DNA of 64,000 nucleotides from JAIMBK01 sp040755215 (GTDB taxonomy: Bacteria; Bacillota; Desulfotomaculia; Desulfotomaculales; Nap2-2B): contig JBFMBG010000001.1 of NCBI GenBank assembly GCA_040755215.1, positions 1 to 64,000 of the forward strand. Direction: 5' to 3'. The translations under genes and the position numbers were made by a program. The notes beneath the pieces are model-generated. The model made no database searches and was not told the DNA's origin. It saw only the letters and a list, made by a program, of their open reading frames with translations. Positions 52,369 through 60,382 of the stretch are shown one piece after another. Numbering within the stretch: position 1 is the stretch's first letter; each line of letters opens with the position of its first letter.

Positions 52369-54411
52369 GTGGACCTTGCGAGCAAGTTTTTCCGCACCGA
52401 GTGGCGACAATCCGCCTGGGGTCTGCTGGGGGTTCTGATGCTGGGTATCCCCATTTACCTGACCGTGTTTCCCGAAGGCCCGGGTGCCTTTGCCCACCTC
52501 CTCACGGGCCTGCTGGGGGGGCTGATCCTGGCGACCCTCGCCGACCGCTACCTCATCTGGCGCTGGGTGCGCCGGTGCTGCCCTACAGGAACCGGCAGCA
52601 CGGAAGTTGTCCGCCCCGAAAACATCTCCAGGACGCCCGTAGTGTTCCACCGGCGCGTCCTGGTAGCGCACACTTTGTTGGTGGCGGTCATTCCCGGCGC
52701 GGTCATGCTCGGCCGTGTAACCGGCCCCCACGTTTTTGACTGGCGCGAACCGTTCGTTTTTGCCGCCATCAACGGTTATCTGTGTGCCACGCACGCACTT
52801 ATCAAACTGTTTCTGGCGGAACGGCTGGTCCAACAACTCTTTCTCCCCGTCTTCGCGAACCTCCCTTTCTCGCCAGACCTCGGCCGATACGCCCGCGCCG
52901 GTCTCATGCGCAAGCTTCTGAGCGTTTTTTTCCTGCTCGGCATATTGCCGCTGGTCCTGATTGCCGGGGTGAGCTGGTACCGGCTGGGAGTAGCGGACCG
53001 GGCCCAGGCGGGGACGTGGCTGGCCTCGGAGGCCCGTGCTCTCGCCGCAGCGGGAAATCCCGTCCTCCGGAGTAAGGACTACGCATCCTTGCGCTACCTG
53101 GCGGAGGTATCCAGGCAGCACATCATGGTGTTGGACCGGGAAGGCAAGGTTCTCTTTTCCGGCGGGTCGCCGCCGGCCCCGGACACCCACCTGCTCGTGG
53201 AGGAGGCGCGCGGGGCATCCTCCGGATGGTCGTACCGCGAAAAGAGCGGCACCATCTACGGTTACGCCTGGAATCCGGAAGGAGACCTGCTGGTGGTCCG
53301 GGCCATTCACAGCCGGGAGGGGCCGCAAAGCATGGCCCAGATCCAGTGGGTGATCCTGGCTCTGGCCGCCACGGGGATGCTCAACGCCGCGGCCGCGGGC
53401 TACCTCGCCTCCAGCTACATGTCCACCTCGGTCCGACTCCTGACGGAGGGAATGCAAAGGGTTCACGAAGGCGACCTCACGGTTCGGGTGGTGCACACCG
53501 GAAGCGACGAGTTCGCGCTGCTCGCCTCCGGGTTCAATGCCATGGTGGCCGGACTCGCCCAAAGGGAGAGCGCCCTCCGCGAACTAACGGAACAACTGGA
53601 AGAAAGGGTTCGGGCGCGCACGCGGGAACTTGAGGATGCCTACCTCCGCCTGAAGGAGGCCCAAGACACCCTGGAGGCCGAACTGCACCTCGCCCGGGCT
53701 GTCCAGCAACGCCTCCTGCCCGACGCCCCGCCGAGCCTGCCCGGCTACACCATTCACTCCTGGGCTGCTCCCGCCCGCGAGGTGGGCGGGGATCTTTACG
53801 ATTTCCTGCTTCTGGAAGGCGGCGCCCTGGGCGTAGCGGTGGGGGACGTGGCCGGCAAGAGCGTGCCGGCTGCACTGGTCATGTCGCTGACCCAGGGTTT
53901 GCTGCACTACGGCGCCGCCCGCCGGTCCTCGCCCGGCCAACTCCTCACCCACGTCAACCGGCTCCTGACCCCGGTAATGCCCCGGGGGATGTTCGTGACC
54001 ATGACATACCTGGTGCTCGATCCCAGGGGGCGGTCCTGCCGCCTGGCCAGTGCCGGCGGACTCAGCCCCCTCCTGATACGGCCTGCGACCGGCGACCTGG
54101 CCTACCTCGAGGTGCCCGGCTTCCCCCTGGGTACCCTGGGGGACCTGACCTACCAGGACCGGGAATTCCCCCTGGAGTCGAGGGACATACTTCTGCTGTA
54201 CAGCGACGGCCTGGTCGAGGCGGTCAACGAGCGGGGCGAGTTTTTTGGGTTTGGCCGCCTGGAAGAGTTTGCCAGGCGTGCCCCGCCGGCGGCAGACCTC
54301 TTCCTGGCCTGGTTGCTTGAGGAAATCGGCGCATTCACCGGTGGCGCAACCCAGTACGACGACATCACCCTGGTCGTAATTCAGCGGCGTGACGAGGAGG
54401 AAAAGAGATGA
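52369..54411 (+). CDS. Membrane-bound PP2C (SpoIIE/RsbP-type) phosphatase with HAMP
   Basis: A 680-residue protein. Three to four N-terminal helices (1-160), then a further helix near 185, an extracytoplasmic sensor of about 140 residues, another helix near 330, HAMP (about 350-405) and a coiled coil. The PP2C domain has REVGGDLYDF at 470, GDVAGKSVPAALV at 493, LLLYSDGLVEAVN and YDDITLVVIQ, which keep the metal-binding aspartates. It should dephosphorylate the downstream STAS protein. GTG 52369 lies 7 bp after the upstream stop. The last codons overlap the kinase gene (ATGA). Confidence 0.9.
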   Translation: MDLASKFFRTEWRQSAWGLLGVLMLGIPIYLTVFPEGPGAFAHLLTGLLGGLILATLADRYLIWRWVRRCCPTGTGSTEVVRPENISRTPVVFHRRVLVAHTLLVAVIPGAVMLGRVTGPHVFDWREPFVFAAINGYLCATHALIKLFLAERLVQQLFLPVFANLPFSPDLGRYARAGLMRKLLSVFFLLGILPLVLIAGVSWYRLGVADRAQAGTWLASEARALAAAGNPVLRSKDYASLRYLAEVSRQHIMVLDREGKVLFSGGSPPAPDTHLLVEEARGASSGWSYREKSGTIYGYAWNPEGDLLVVRAIHSREGPQSMAQIQWVILALAATGMLNAAAAGYLASSYMSTSVRLLTEGMQRVHEGDLTVRVVHTGSDEFALLASGFNAMVAGLAQRESALRELTEQLEERVRARTRELEDAYLRLKEAQDTLEAELHLARAVQQRLLPDAPPSLPGYTIHSWAAPAREVGGDLYDFLLLEGGALGVAVGDVAGKSVPAALVMSLTQGLLHYGAARRSSPGQLLTHVNRLLTPVMPRGMFVTMTYLVLDPRGRSCRLASAGGLSPLLIRPATGDLAYLEVPGFPLGTLGDLTYQDREFPLESRDILLLYSDGLVEAVNERGEFFGFGRLEEFARRAPPAADLFLAWLLEEIGAFTGGATQYDDITLVVIQRRDEEEKR

Positions 54412-54869
54412 AAAGGTGGCCGGCGGGAACCATGCGCATTGTGATCCCGAGCAGCGAGGGATACGAAAAGACAGTGGCGGCAGCCGTCAGGGTGTTCGCG
54501 GTAGGCACGGGGCTGTCCGAAACGCGAGCCGAAGACCTGGGCACTGCCGTGAGCGAAGCGTGCTTGAACGCCATCGAGCACGGCAACCGCGGGCTGGCGG
54601 ACGCGGCCGTGGTCGTCACCGTGACGCACCACCGGAATGAATTGCTGGTGGAGGTGCGCGATTGCGGCCGTTCACGCCTGGAACCCGACGCGGCGCTGAC
54701 GCGGCCGGACCTGGCGGAGCGGGTTGCCGGGCGCGTGCCGCCCCGTGGGTGGGGCATTTATCTTATGCGCCAGCTGGTGGATGCCGTGGAATTCGTAGCC
54801 GCACCACGCCACAACCTCACGAGACTGACCGTCTACCTGTCGTCACGAAAGGAGCGGGAACATGACTGA
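54408..54869 (+). CDS. RsbW-like anti-sigma/serine kinase (HATPase_c)
   Basis: A 153-residue GHKL ATPase with N-box EACLNAIEHGN near residue 50, G1-type VRDCGRSRLE and G2-type RGWGIYLMRQLVD near residue 113. In partner switching it would phosphorylate the STAS protein and, when free, sequester a sigma factor or other target. No sigma-factor gene lies in the operon, so the output is unknown. It overlaps its neighbours by 4 and 8 bp, so translation is coupled. Confidence 0.9.
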   Translation: MKRWPAGTMRIVIPSSEGYEKTVAAAVRVFAVGTGLSETRAEDLGTAVSEACLNAIEHGNRGLADAAVVVTVTHHRNELLVEVRDCGRSRLEPDAALTRPDLAERVAGRVPPRGWGIYLMRQLVDAVEFVAAPRHNLTRLTVYLSSRKEREHD

Positions 54870-55203
54870 AGAACTCACTGTTGTTTCGCGGCGGGAAGGA
54901 GACGCCGTGGTCTTCGACCTGGCCGGGGATCTTACCAAAAAGGCCGAGATGGCGGTTATAGAAGCTTACCAGCGGGCCACCGTTCAAGGTGCAAGGCGAC
55001 TCCTTTTCAACTTCCGCGCCGTCAAGTACATCAACAGCTCGGGCATCGCCGTTCTTATAGCCGTCATTGCCGAGGCCCGCAAGAGAGACCAGGAGGTCGG
55101 CGGTTTTGGCCTTTCGGCGCACTACACCCGAATCTTCGAAATGACAGGCCTCCCGCAGTATATGACGCTGTACGAAGACGAAGGGCGGGCCCTCTCGAAG
55201 TGA
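54862..55203 (+). CDS. RsbV-like STAS-domain anti-sigma antagonist
   Basis: A 113-residue STAS protein. The phosphorylation site motif YINSSGIAVLIAVIAEARKR has Ser59/Ser60 at the usual position, after the beta-strand RRLLFNFRAV. The dephosphorylated form would bind the kinase and free its target. GGAGCGGGAAC precedes the ATG; the gene overlaps both neighbours (8 bp upstream, 4 bp downstream). Confidence 0.9.
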   Translation: MTEELTVVSRREGDAVVFDLAGDLTKKAEMAVIEAYQRATVQGARRLLFNFRAVKYINSSGIAVLIAVIAEARKRDQEVGGFGLSAHYTRIFEMTGLPQYMTLYEDEGRALSK

Positions 55204-56126
55204 GCGGGTCCGTGCCGCCCTCCGTAGATCACGTCCTACCGCCGGACTTTGATTGCCGCAGCCGTTTCCTGCAGGCGGCGGGACTGCGCTGGCATTACGT
55301 AGACGAGGGTCCGGGCGAAACATTGCTGATGCTCCACGGCAACCCGACCTGGTCCTATCTTTACCGGCACCTCATCGCGGGCCTGAGGGACGCCTACCGG
55401 TGCGTGGCTCCGGACCTACCGGGGTTCGGCCTTTCGGAAAAACCGCCAGGGGCCGACTATGACCTTCGGGTCCAAGCGCAACGCCTGGCCGCCTTTGTAG
55501 ACGCCTTGGGGCTTAAAAGGGTAAGCCTCATCCTCCACGATATTGGCGGCATCGTGGGCCTGCACTGGGCCGCACACCACAAGGCGAGGGTGCGGCGTCT
55601 GATAATACTTAACACGCGCGCCGCCGTACCCACGGTCTGGAATCCGGGCGCCCGCTACCGCGCCCCCTGGTCCTACCTGGCCCTGTGGCTGCTCCGCCTG
55701 CCCGGCCTCGGCGAGCTTCTGGTGCAGGGACTGGACTCCCTCCAAAGGGTTGTGATGCCCCTGGCCTTCGTGGACCGCCGCCGCTTTTCCCGGACCGCAC
55801 GGGCGGGTTTCGGGTTCCCCTACCGCGGGTGGGCCGCGCGGTGTGCCCAGCTGGCAACTGTGCGCCAGATTCCCATCTGGAAGTCCGATCCGGTGTACCG
55901 GCTTCTGGAGGAGACCGGACGCCTCCTGGAAGGCTGGCGGGTGCCGGTCCAGGTAATCTGGGGGCTGCGGGACCCTTCCTTCCCTCCCCCTTTAATTGAC
56001 GAAATGGAGCGCCTCTTCCCCAATCACCTCGCGACGGTCCGTCTGCCCGGGGCCGGTCACTTCCTGACCGAAGAGGAGCCGGAATCCGTTCTGGCCGCGG
56101 TCATGTATTTCCTCTCACGGACCTGA
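55200..56126 (+). CDS. Alpha/beta hydrolase, haloalkane dehalogenase-like; RsbQ-analogous by position
   Basis: A 308-residue alpha/beta hydrolase. Oxyanion motif MLHGNPTWSYLYRHLI near residue 44, nucleophile elbow HDIGGIVGLHWAA with Asp114 in place of Ser, an acid in WGLRDPS near 257 and His in GAGHFLTEEEPE near 287. The Asp nucleophile and HGNPTW motif are typical of haloalkane dehalogenases and OleB-like enzymes. It overlaps the STAS gene, and in Bacillus the hydrolase RsbQ is required by the RsbP phosphatase for energy-stress signalling. A signalling cofactor role is therefore as likely as a degradative one. Confidence 0.85.
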   Translation: MSGSVPPSVDHVLPPDFDCRSRFLQAAGLRWHYVDEGPGETLLMLHGNPTWSYLYRHLIAGLRDAYRCVAPDLPGFGLSEKPPGADYDLRVQAQRLAAFVDALGLKRVSLILHDIGGIVGLHWAAHHKARVRRLIILNTRAAVPTVWNPGARYRAPWSYLALWLLRLPGLGELLVQGLDSLQRVVMPLAFVDRRRFSRTARAGFGFPYRGWAARCAQLATVRQIPIWKSDPVYRLLEETGRLLEGWRVPVQVIWGLRDPSFPPPLIDEMERLFPNHLATVRLPGAGHFLTEEEPESVLAAVMYFLSRT

Positions 56127-56188
56127 CTATCTGCAAGGAACTAATGTGCCCGGAGGGAGCATCCAATTTAAAGACCAACCCCTTTGAT

Positions 56189-56220
56189 TAAAAAAGGGCC
56201 GCCGATAAAACAGCGGCCCT
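56189..56220 (-). terminator. Intrinsic terminator between convergent genes
   Basis: Stem AGGGCCGC (56195-56202) with GCGGCCCT (56213-56220). The T-run lies on the minus strand, so it ends the small minus-strand gene at 56246-56515. The stem may also slow transcripts of the hydrolase operon. Confidence 0.7.
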
Positions 56221-56245
56221 GGCAAAACGAAAACTCCAACCCAGA

Positions 56246-56515
56246 TTAATTATCCCTCCCCTGCAGCACCACGAACCAGTCGCTGTAAATGCTTCCCTCC
56301 GTAACCACCACTCCGTCCGCGTAGGGCGGGGCGTTCAACTGTGCAGCCCCCGCTGCCCCGCTCCCGGATAGCTGCATCTGCACAACCAGAACTTCACTTC
56401 GCTGCCGGCGACGATTATCTTCCCGTTCGGCAGACAAGGCAACATAGGCGCACAGGGTAAACGCGGAACTGATAAACAGCTGGATGACCAGTGTTTTCGT
56501 CGGAGAACGGGGCAA
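56246..56515 (-). CDS. Small secreted or membrane-anchored protein of unknown function
   Basis: About 89 residues from TTG 56515, which has GGAGGTG 7 bases upstream. One N-terminal hydrophobic helix (TLVIQLFISSAFTLCAYVAL) is followed by an Arg-rich segment and a short soluble tail with GSGAAGAAQLNAPPYADGVV. No family recognised; phage holin-like or spanin-like proteins have this size and shape. It is framed by terminators on both sides. Confidence 0.45.
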   Translation of the reverse strand: MPRSPTKTLVIQLFISSAFTLCAYVALSAEREDNRRRQRSEVLVVQMQLSGSGAAGAAQLNAPPYADGVVVTEGSIYSDWFVVLQGRDN

Positions 56516-56530
56516 GGGGATCACCTCCAC

Positions 56531-56559
56531 AAAAAAGAGAAGCCCCGGTTAATCGGGGC
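56531..56559 (-). terminator. Terminator-like hairpin just upstream of the small membrane gene
   Basis: Stem GCCCCG/CGGGGC around GTTAAT, followed on the minus strand by TTCTCTTTTTT. It ends the decayed phage gene upstream, or could act as a leader attenuator for the small membrane gene, whose ribosome binding site starts a few bases later. Confidence 0.6.
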
Positions 56560-56728
56560 GAAAGTTTCTTGCAACCGCAGGGTAATCGCGAACCAAAAAC
56601 TCCGTAACTGTAAGCCAGCTCCGGCACCGGCAATTAACGCCGCGCTGGCATCCTTAAAATACAATCACGCCTTAATGATAAAAACTCTTTCCTGTTATCA
56701 GAATACCTGTGCGTGAATGTAAGGCAAC

Positions 56729-56886
56729 CTATCCCGCGCCACGAAGCACATACACCGTAGCAACGTTGGCCCCGCTTACTAAACTGGTGATGTTTATTGT
56801 GTAGCCACCGGCCGACGTAGTTCATGCTCCAGCGGGCGTTGCCCGTGTTTGCCGTTCTTGGAATGATAACTCTTAAGGCAAATGAT
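56729..56886 (-). pseudogene. C-terminal remnant of a phage-type structural protein
   Basis: The frame reads VIIPRTANTGNARWSMNYVG. After one extra base in GGCCGG it continues in another frame as GGYTINITSLVSGANVATVY, then VLRGAG and a stop at 56729. The NTGNARW block is like those in phage tail or minor structural proteins. A frameshift and the missing N-terminus mark it as a fossil. The 56560-56728 stretch holds nothing else. Confidence 0.4.
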
Positions 56887-56971
56887 CAGTTCCTTTCCAG
56901 TTGACCTTCATAACATTTCAGATATAATTGAAAGTAGTAATATCAAATACGCTATCAAGGCATGGTTCCGA

Positions 56972-57220
56972 TTGAGCAGCCTTAAGAAGCTTTTGGAAAA
57001 AATTAAATGCAATCCAAAAACCGTGAAGTTCGACGAGCTGGACTTGGTGCTCCGACGGGCGGGGTTCGTCCGAAGCCAACCCCGCGGCGGTTCCAGCCAT
57101 TACGTTTACCGGAAGGGCAAACACAAACTGGTGGTTCCCCGGCGGCAACCGTACATCTTGCAAGCCTACGTTGTCAGGGCGATTAAGCTCCTGGAGGAGG
57201 TCGAAGCCGATGAAGAATAA
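56972..57220 (+). CDS. hicA: HicA-type mRNA interferase toxin
   Basis: An 82-residue HicA (YcfA-like) dsRBD-fold RNase. VKFDELDLVLRRAGFVRSQP, catalytic His in GGSSHYVYRKGKHK and VPRRQP are the family landmarks. TTG 56972 is chosen to match family length; the frame is open to 56882. It overlaps hicB by 11 bp, with the antitoxin ribosome binding site inside it. Confidence 0.82.
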   Translation: MSSLKKLLEKIKCNPKTVKFDELDLVLRRAGFVRSQPRGGSSHYVYRKGKHKLVVPRRQPYILQAYVVRAIKLLEEVEADEE

Positions 57221-57587
57221 GAACGTTGAATATTACCTTGGTCTCCCCTACCGCGTGGTCATCCACCCTTCTCCCGAAGGTGGCTACGCTGTGGAAATAC
57301 CCGAATTGCCGGGCTGCCTTTCCCAGGGAGAGACACTGCAAGAGGCCCTGGAGATGATCGAGGACGCAAAGCTCTGCTGGATATCCGACGCCCTGGAAAG
57401 GGGCGAAGAAGTACCCGAACCCGTGGACGAAGCCTACAGCGGGCGCATTTTAGTGCGGGCTCCCAAATCGCTCCACCGCGCCCTGGCCGAAAGGGCGCGG
57501 GAGGAAGGGGTCAGCTTAAACCAGTTCATTGTCTACCAGCTTTCCAGGGCGTTGGGAAAAAGGGAAGTGGAGGCTTCGAGAAGTTAG
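57210..57587 (+). CDS. hicB: HicB-type antitoxin
   Basis: A 125-residue antitoxin. The N-terminal partial RNase H-like HicB domain has YAVEIPELPGCLSQGETLQE, and the C-terminal ribbon-helix-helix has LAERAREEGVSLNQFIVYQL for DNA binding and autoregulation. ATG 57210 has GGAGGAGG 9 bases upstream, in the hicA coding end. It neutralises HicA. Confidence 0.88.
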   Translation: MKNKNVEYYLGLPYRVVIHPSPEGGYAVEIPELPGCLSQGETLQEALEMIEDAKLCWISDALERGEEVPEPVDEAYSGRILVRAPKSLHRALAERAREEGVSLNQFIVYQLSRALGKREVEASRS

Positions 57588-57599
57588 ATTTGCTATAAA

Positions 57600-57692
57600 T
57601 ATTGGAATGTCAAGAGCCAAGTCAAAGTCTCTGTTCCCGAAATAAGAAAAGCGGAAAAGGTGCTGCGTGAATACCTGAAAGCAAAGGGGTAG
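57600..57692 (+). pseudogene. HigB/RelE-like toxin, C-terminal remnant
   Basis: Thirty codons reading YWNVKSQVKVSVPEIRKAEK, then VLREYLKAKG and TAG. The PxxEIxxAxxxLxxYL pattern is how phage-derived Gp49/HigB toxins end, and the next gene is a HigA-like antitoxin with the expected 5-bp gap. The toxin N-terminus is missing after hicB. Confidence 0.5.
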
Positions 57693-57697
57693 AAAAA

Positions 57698-58150
57698 ATG
57701 GTATTCTTTGACATGAACAGTTTCGCTGAAAAACTAAAGGGAAAGCCGGAGATAATTAAAGAGCTGATCAAAAACGAGCCGCAGTACCAAATCGCCAGGG
57801 CGATCATCGCCGAACTGATCAAGCGCGGGTGGAGCCAGGAGAAATTAGCGAAAGAATCCGGCCTGACCCAAACGCAGGTGTCCCGGCTTGAAAACGGCCA
57901 GGTGGGTAACGTCGCTACGCTTTTGAAAGCGCTGGCTTTTCAAGCCTCTTCGTGCTTTCGTAAACGAATTACTTTTTTTCTTAAGGGAGTTTTTTCCACA
58001 ACAAGGATTATTTCGCCCACACTACTATATCTACACGAGTCCATGCAGCACACATTTTACCTTCCTCGTTTTTTAACTCAACAATTAATTCTCGCGGGTC
58101 GGCGAAGCTATACCTTAAACATTTTCCGGAAATCTCTCTCCCGTCTTTAA
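57698..58150 (+). pseudogene. HigA-like XRE antitoxin with corrupted C-terminus
   Basis: Residues 1-82 form a normal antitoxin helix-turn-helix (QYQIARAIIAELIKRGWSQE, LAKESGLTQTQVSRLENGQV). After KALAF the reading frame continues into unrelated Phe/Arg/Ser-rich sequence, so a frameshift or rearrangement near 57945 has replaced the end. ATG 57698 follows AGGGGT. The 57950-58150 part looks non-coding. Confidence 0.6.
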
Positions 58151-58153
58151 ACC

Positions 58154-58345
58154 TTACCTACCCACCACAATCCGCTGGCCGCTGGGAGCATAGAACTCTT
58201 TGGTAGTGTTAACCATGTCCCTCCAGCTCTTCTTCTGCCGGACGTAGCTCATCACCTGGCTTGTGAACTCAGATCCGAACTTGCTGGCCAGGATCGCTTC
58301 GGCCTGATCGTAAGCCTCCCAGGAGCCCTTATAGTCAGGGGACAT
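58154..58345 (-). CDS. Hypothetical 63-residue protein or fragment
   Basis: MSPDYKGSWEAYDQAEAILA then a region with Lys/Ser/Trp (SYVRQKKSWRDMV) to a stop at 58154. It has protein-like composition, and the frame stays open upstream of the ATG (ARRLDLLI), so it may be the tail of a larger lost phage or transposon gene. No ribosome binding site. Family not recognised. Confidence 0.35.
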   Translation of the reverse strand: MSPDYKGSWEAYDQAEAILASKFGSEFTSQVMSYVRQKKSWRDMVNTTKEFYAPSGQRIVVGR

Positions 58346-58459
58346 GATGAGGAGGTCGAGGCGGCGGGCCGGGCCAACAAATTTTCGAAAAACCTATTGA
58401 TTTATTACAACATCAGTAATAAAATATTACCAATACAGTAACATTAGGAGGCGGTTCAT

Positions 58460-59584
58460 TTGCCCGGCAAAATGTTTCCCATCGGTGGCCCGGTATCCGA
58501 ACAAGATATCGTGGACAGGGAGGAATTTATTTTGTCGCTCAAGACCAGGCTGGCCGACGGTCAAAGCATCGTTTTGGCCGGACCCCGCAGAATCGGAAAA
58601 ACGTCCCTGGCCCACGAAATCCTCAGACGGATGAAAAAGGAAGGTTTTTACACGGCGTCCGTGGATTTCTTCCGCCTCTCGGACAAGCTGGAATTCGCCA
58701 CCGCCCTGATCAACGCTTGCCTCGAAAACAGGACGGGCGTCCGCAGGACGCTGGAAGCTTTGAAAGACCGCGCCAGGGTTGTCGTTGGGACAGCAAGGTT
58801 GGCGGTTAAGGTCGAAGATCTCGAACTCAACATCGGCTTTTCTCACGGCGAACCAGACGAAAACACAATTCTTAACCGTGCCCTGGAACTGCCGGAAACC
58901 CTCGCGGAGCGGGACGACAGGCCCATGGTGGTCCTGTTTGATGAATTTCAGGACGCTGCACACGTTGCCGGCGAAGACATCTACAAAAAAATGCGTTCTT
59001 ACTTTCAGCACCACAAAAGAGTATCCTACCTGTTCCTGGGTTCCAAAGAAGGGATGATGAAAACTCTTTTCGGCAACCGGAGAGAGGCGTTTTACCGTTT
59101 TGCCGTAATTCTTCCCATCCCTCCTATTCCTGAAGACGCGTGGGCAGATTACATTGCCAGGAAATTTGCCGAGCAAAACATTGAAGCCGACAATGAAACC
59201 GTCCGGGAAATTATAAGAAAAACCGGCGGCCACCCGCAGAATACCATGCTCGTTTGCTCGGAAATCTATTACGCGCTTCTCGAAACAGAAAAAAGCTATA
59301 TCACTCCGGGCATAATGCGGACAGGGTTCGACCGGGCGCTCCTCCGCCTGTCCCAGGTTTACGACGAAACGCTGGATGAACTGGGCAAGCGGCCATACGT
59401 GCGGCAAGTGTTAAAGCGCATCGCCACCGGAAACAAAGTGTACACTCAAAAAGCCAATCCCAACGAAATCAAAAGGGCCGTCGATTACCTGATCGATAAA
59501 GGCGTTATCGAAAAATGCGGCAGGGGATCGTACAGTTTTGTTGAACCGCTATTCAGGGAATACGTGCTGCGCGAATTTTTGTAG
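58460..59584 (+). CDS. STAND/archaeal-type P-loop ATPase
   Basis: A 374-residue cytosolic ATPase. Walker A GPRRIGKTSLA near residue 41, Walker B VVLFDEFQD near 158, sensor-like YLFLGSKEG, KTGGHPQNTMLV near 255 and a C-terminal winged-helix-like YSFVEPLFREYVLREF. This is the PF01637-like ATPase group, common in archaea and anaerobes and often mobile. Role unknown; defence or regulatory functions are possible. TTG 58460 has AGGAGG 8 bases upstream. Its A+T-rich promoter region and isolation suggest its own transcript. Confidence 0.78.
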   Translation: MPGKMFPIGGPVSEQDIVDREEFILSLKTRLADGQSIVLAGPRRIGKTSLAHEILRRMKKEGFYTASVDFFRLSDKLEFATALINACLENRTGVRRTLEALKDRARVVVGTARLAVKVEDLELNIGFSHGEPDENTILNRALELPETLAERDDRPMVVLFDEFQDAAHVAGEDIYKKMRSYFQHHKRVSYLFLGSKEGMMKTLFGNRREAFYRFAVILPIPPIPEDAWADYIARKFAEQNIEADNETVREIIRKTGGHPQNTMLVCSEIYYALLETEKSYITPGIMRTGFDRALLRLSQVYDETLDELGKRPYVRQVLKRIATGNKVYTQKANPNEIKRAVDYLIDKGVIEKCGRGSYSFVEPLFREYVLREFL

Positions 59585-59616
59585 TGAACCTCCGCCGGGC
59601 CGGTCTCGGCGGAGGT

Positions 59617-60103
59617 TCACTTCTCTGCCCACGTCTCGCAAACCCCCACCTCCACCTCCACCGGCACATCCAGCAGGAACCGGGCCGCGGTATATTCCAT
59701 AATCGAACCCAGGAGATCGGCGGCCTGCTCCGCCAGCTCCTTCGGGGCCTCCAAAACCAGTTCGTCATGCACCGTAGCCACCAGGCGCACCTCTTCCCAC
59801 CCCCGCCAATCCCATGTGAGACATCGGGTTTGAAAATCTACGTAACGTGCATATTTTCTAAACAATTCATTTGAAAACTTAACTCTTATTTCCACTACCT
59901 CATCCCTTGTCCAGGTCCAGGGTTTCGCCGTTGATTTGGAACGCCTTGTCCTCTTCCGCCAGGACGCTCTCTTGTTCGGCCAGCAGGCGCAGGCAGTCCA
60001 CGCAGTCAACGCCACTGTCCGGGTTCAGGTCGGGGGAATACTTTTTCCCTGCTGATTTCTTCGGCCTTGCCCGGAAGTCCGCCTCGCGGGCCAACGCGAT
60101 CAA
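59617..60103 (-). pseudogene. Family-A (phage-type) DNA polymerase remnants
   Basis: The end of the frame (59617 to about 59810) reads VRLVATVHDELVLEAPKEL and FLLDVPVEVEVGVCETWAEK, the motif-C VHDE block and C-terminus of Pol I-type polymerases. Upstream in another frame (59900-60103, perhaps to 60290) is ADFRARPKKSAGKKYSPDLN with DCLRLLAEQESVL, like the pre-finger region of the same protein. The middle with motifs A and B is missing. This is a decayed phage replication gene. No intact gene occurs between 59585 and 60382. Confidence 0.6.
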
Positions 60104-60297
60104 TGCTCCTTTGTGCCGGACCGCTTCTGCTTCAACCTCGGCCAGCAGGCCGCGGGCCTGGGCCGCGGCGAAAGGCAGGCAGGCGAATTCTATTTCACCG
60201 TACCCGTCAGCCTGTTCGCCGCCAGGAGCCGCGCCAGGATTTCCTGCAACGGAAGAAGCATGGCGGCGTTACGAACAACTAAGACGCAAAGCACCTA

Positions 60298-60340
60298 ACG
60301 GACCTGCTACTTCACAAAAGGTAGCAGGTTCCGGCTTTTT
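60298..60340 (+). terminator. Terminator-like hairpin upstream of the ImmA-like gene
   Basis: Stem CGGACCTGCTAC with GTAGCAGGTTCCG (one bulge), then CTTTTT. No intact plus-strand gene precedes it, so it may have served a deleted phage gene. Confidence 0.5.
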
Positions 60341-60382
60341 AAGAATAATCGAACGCCAGGTTTCGGCAGGTGACGCCGTACA

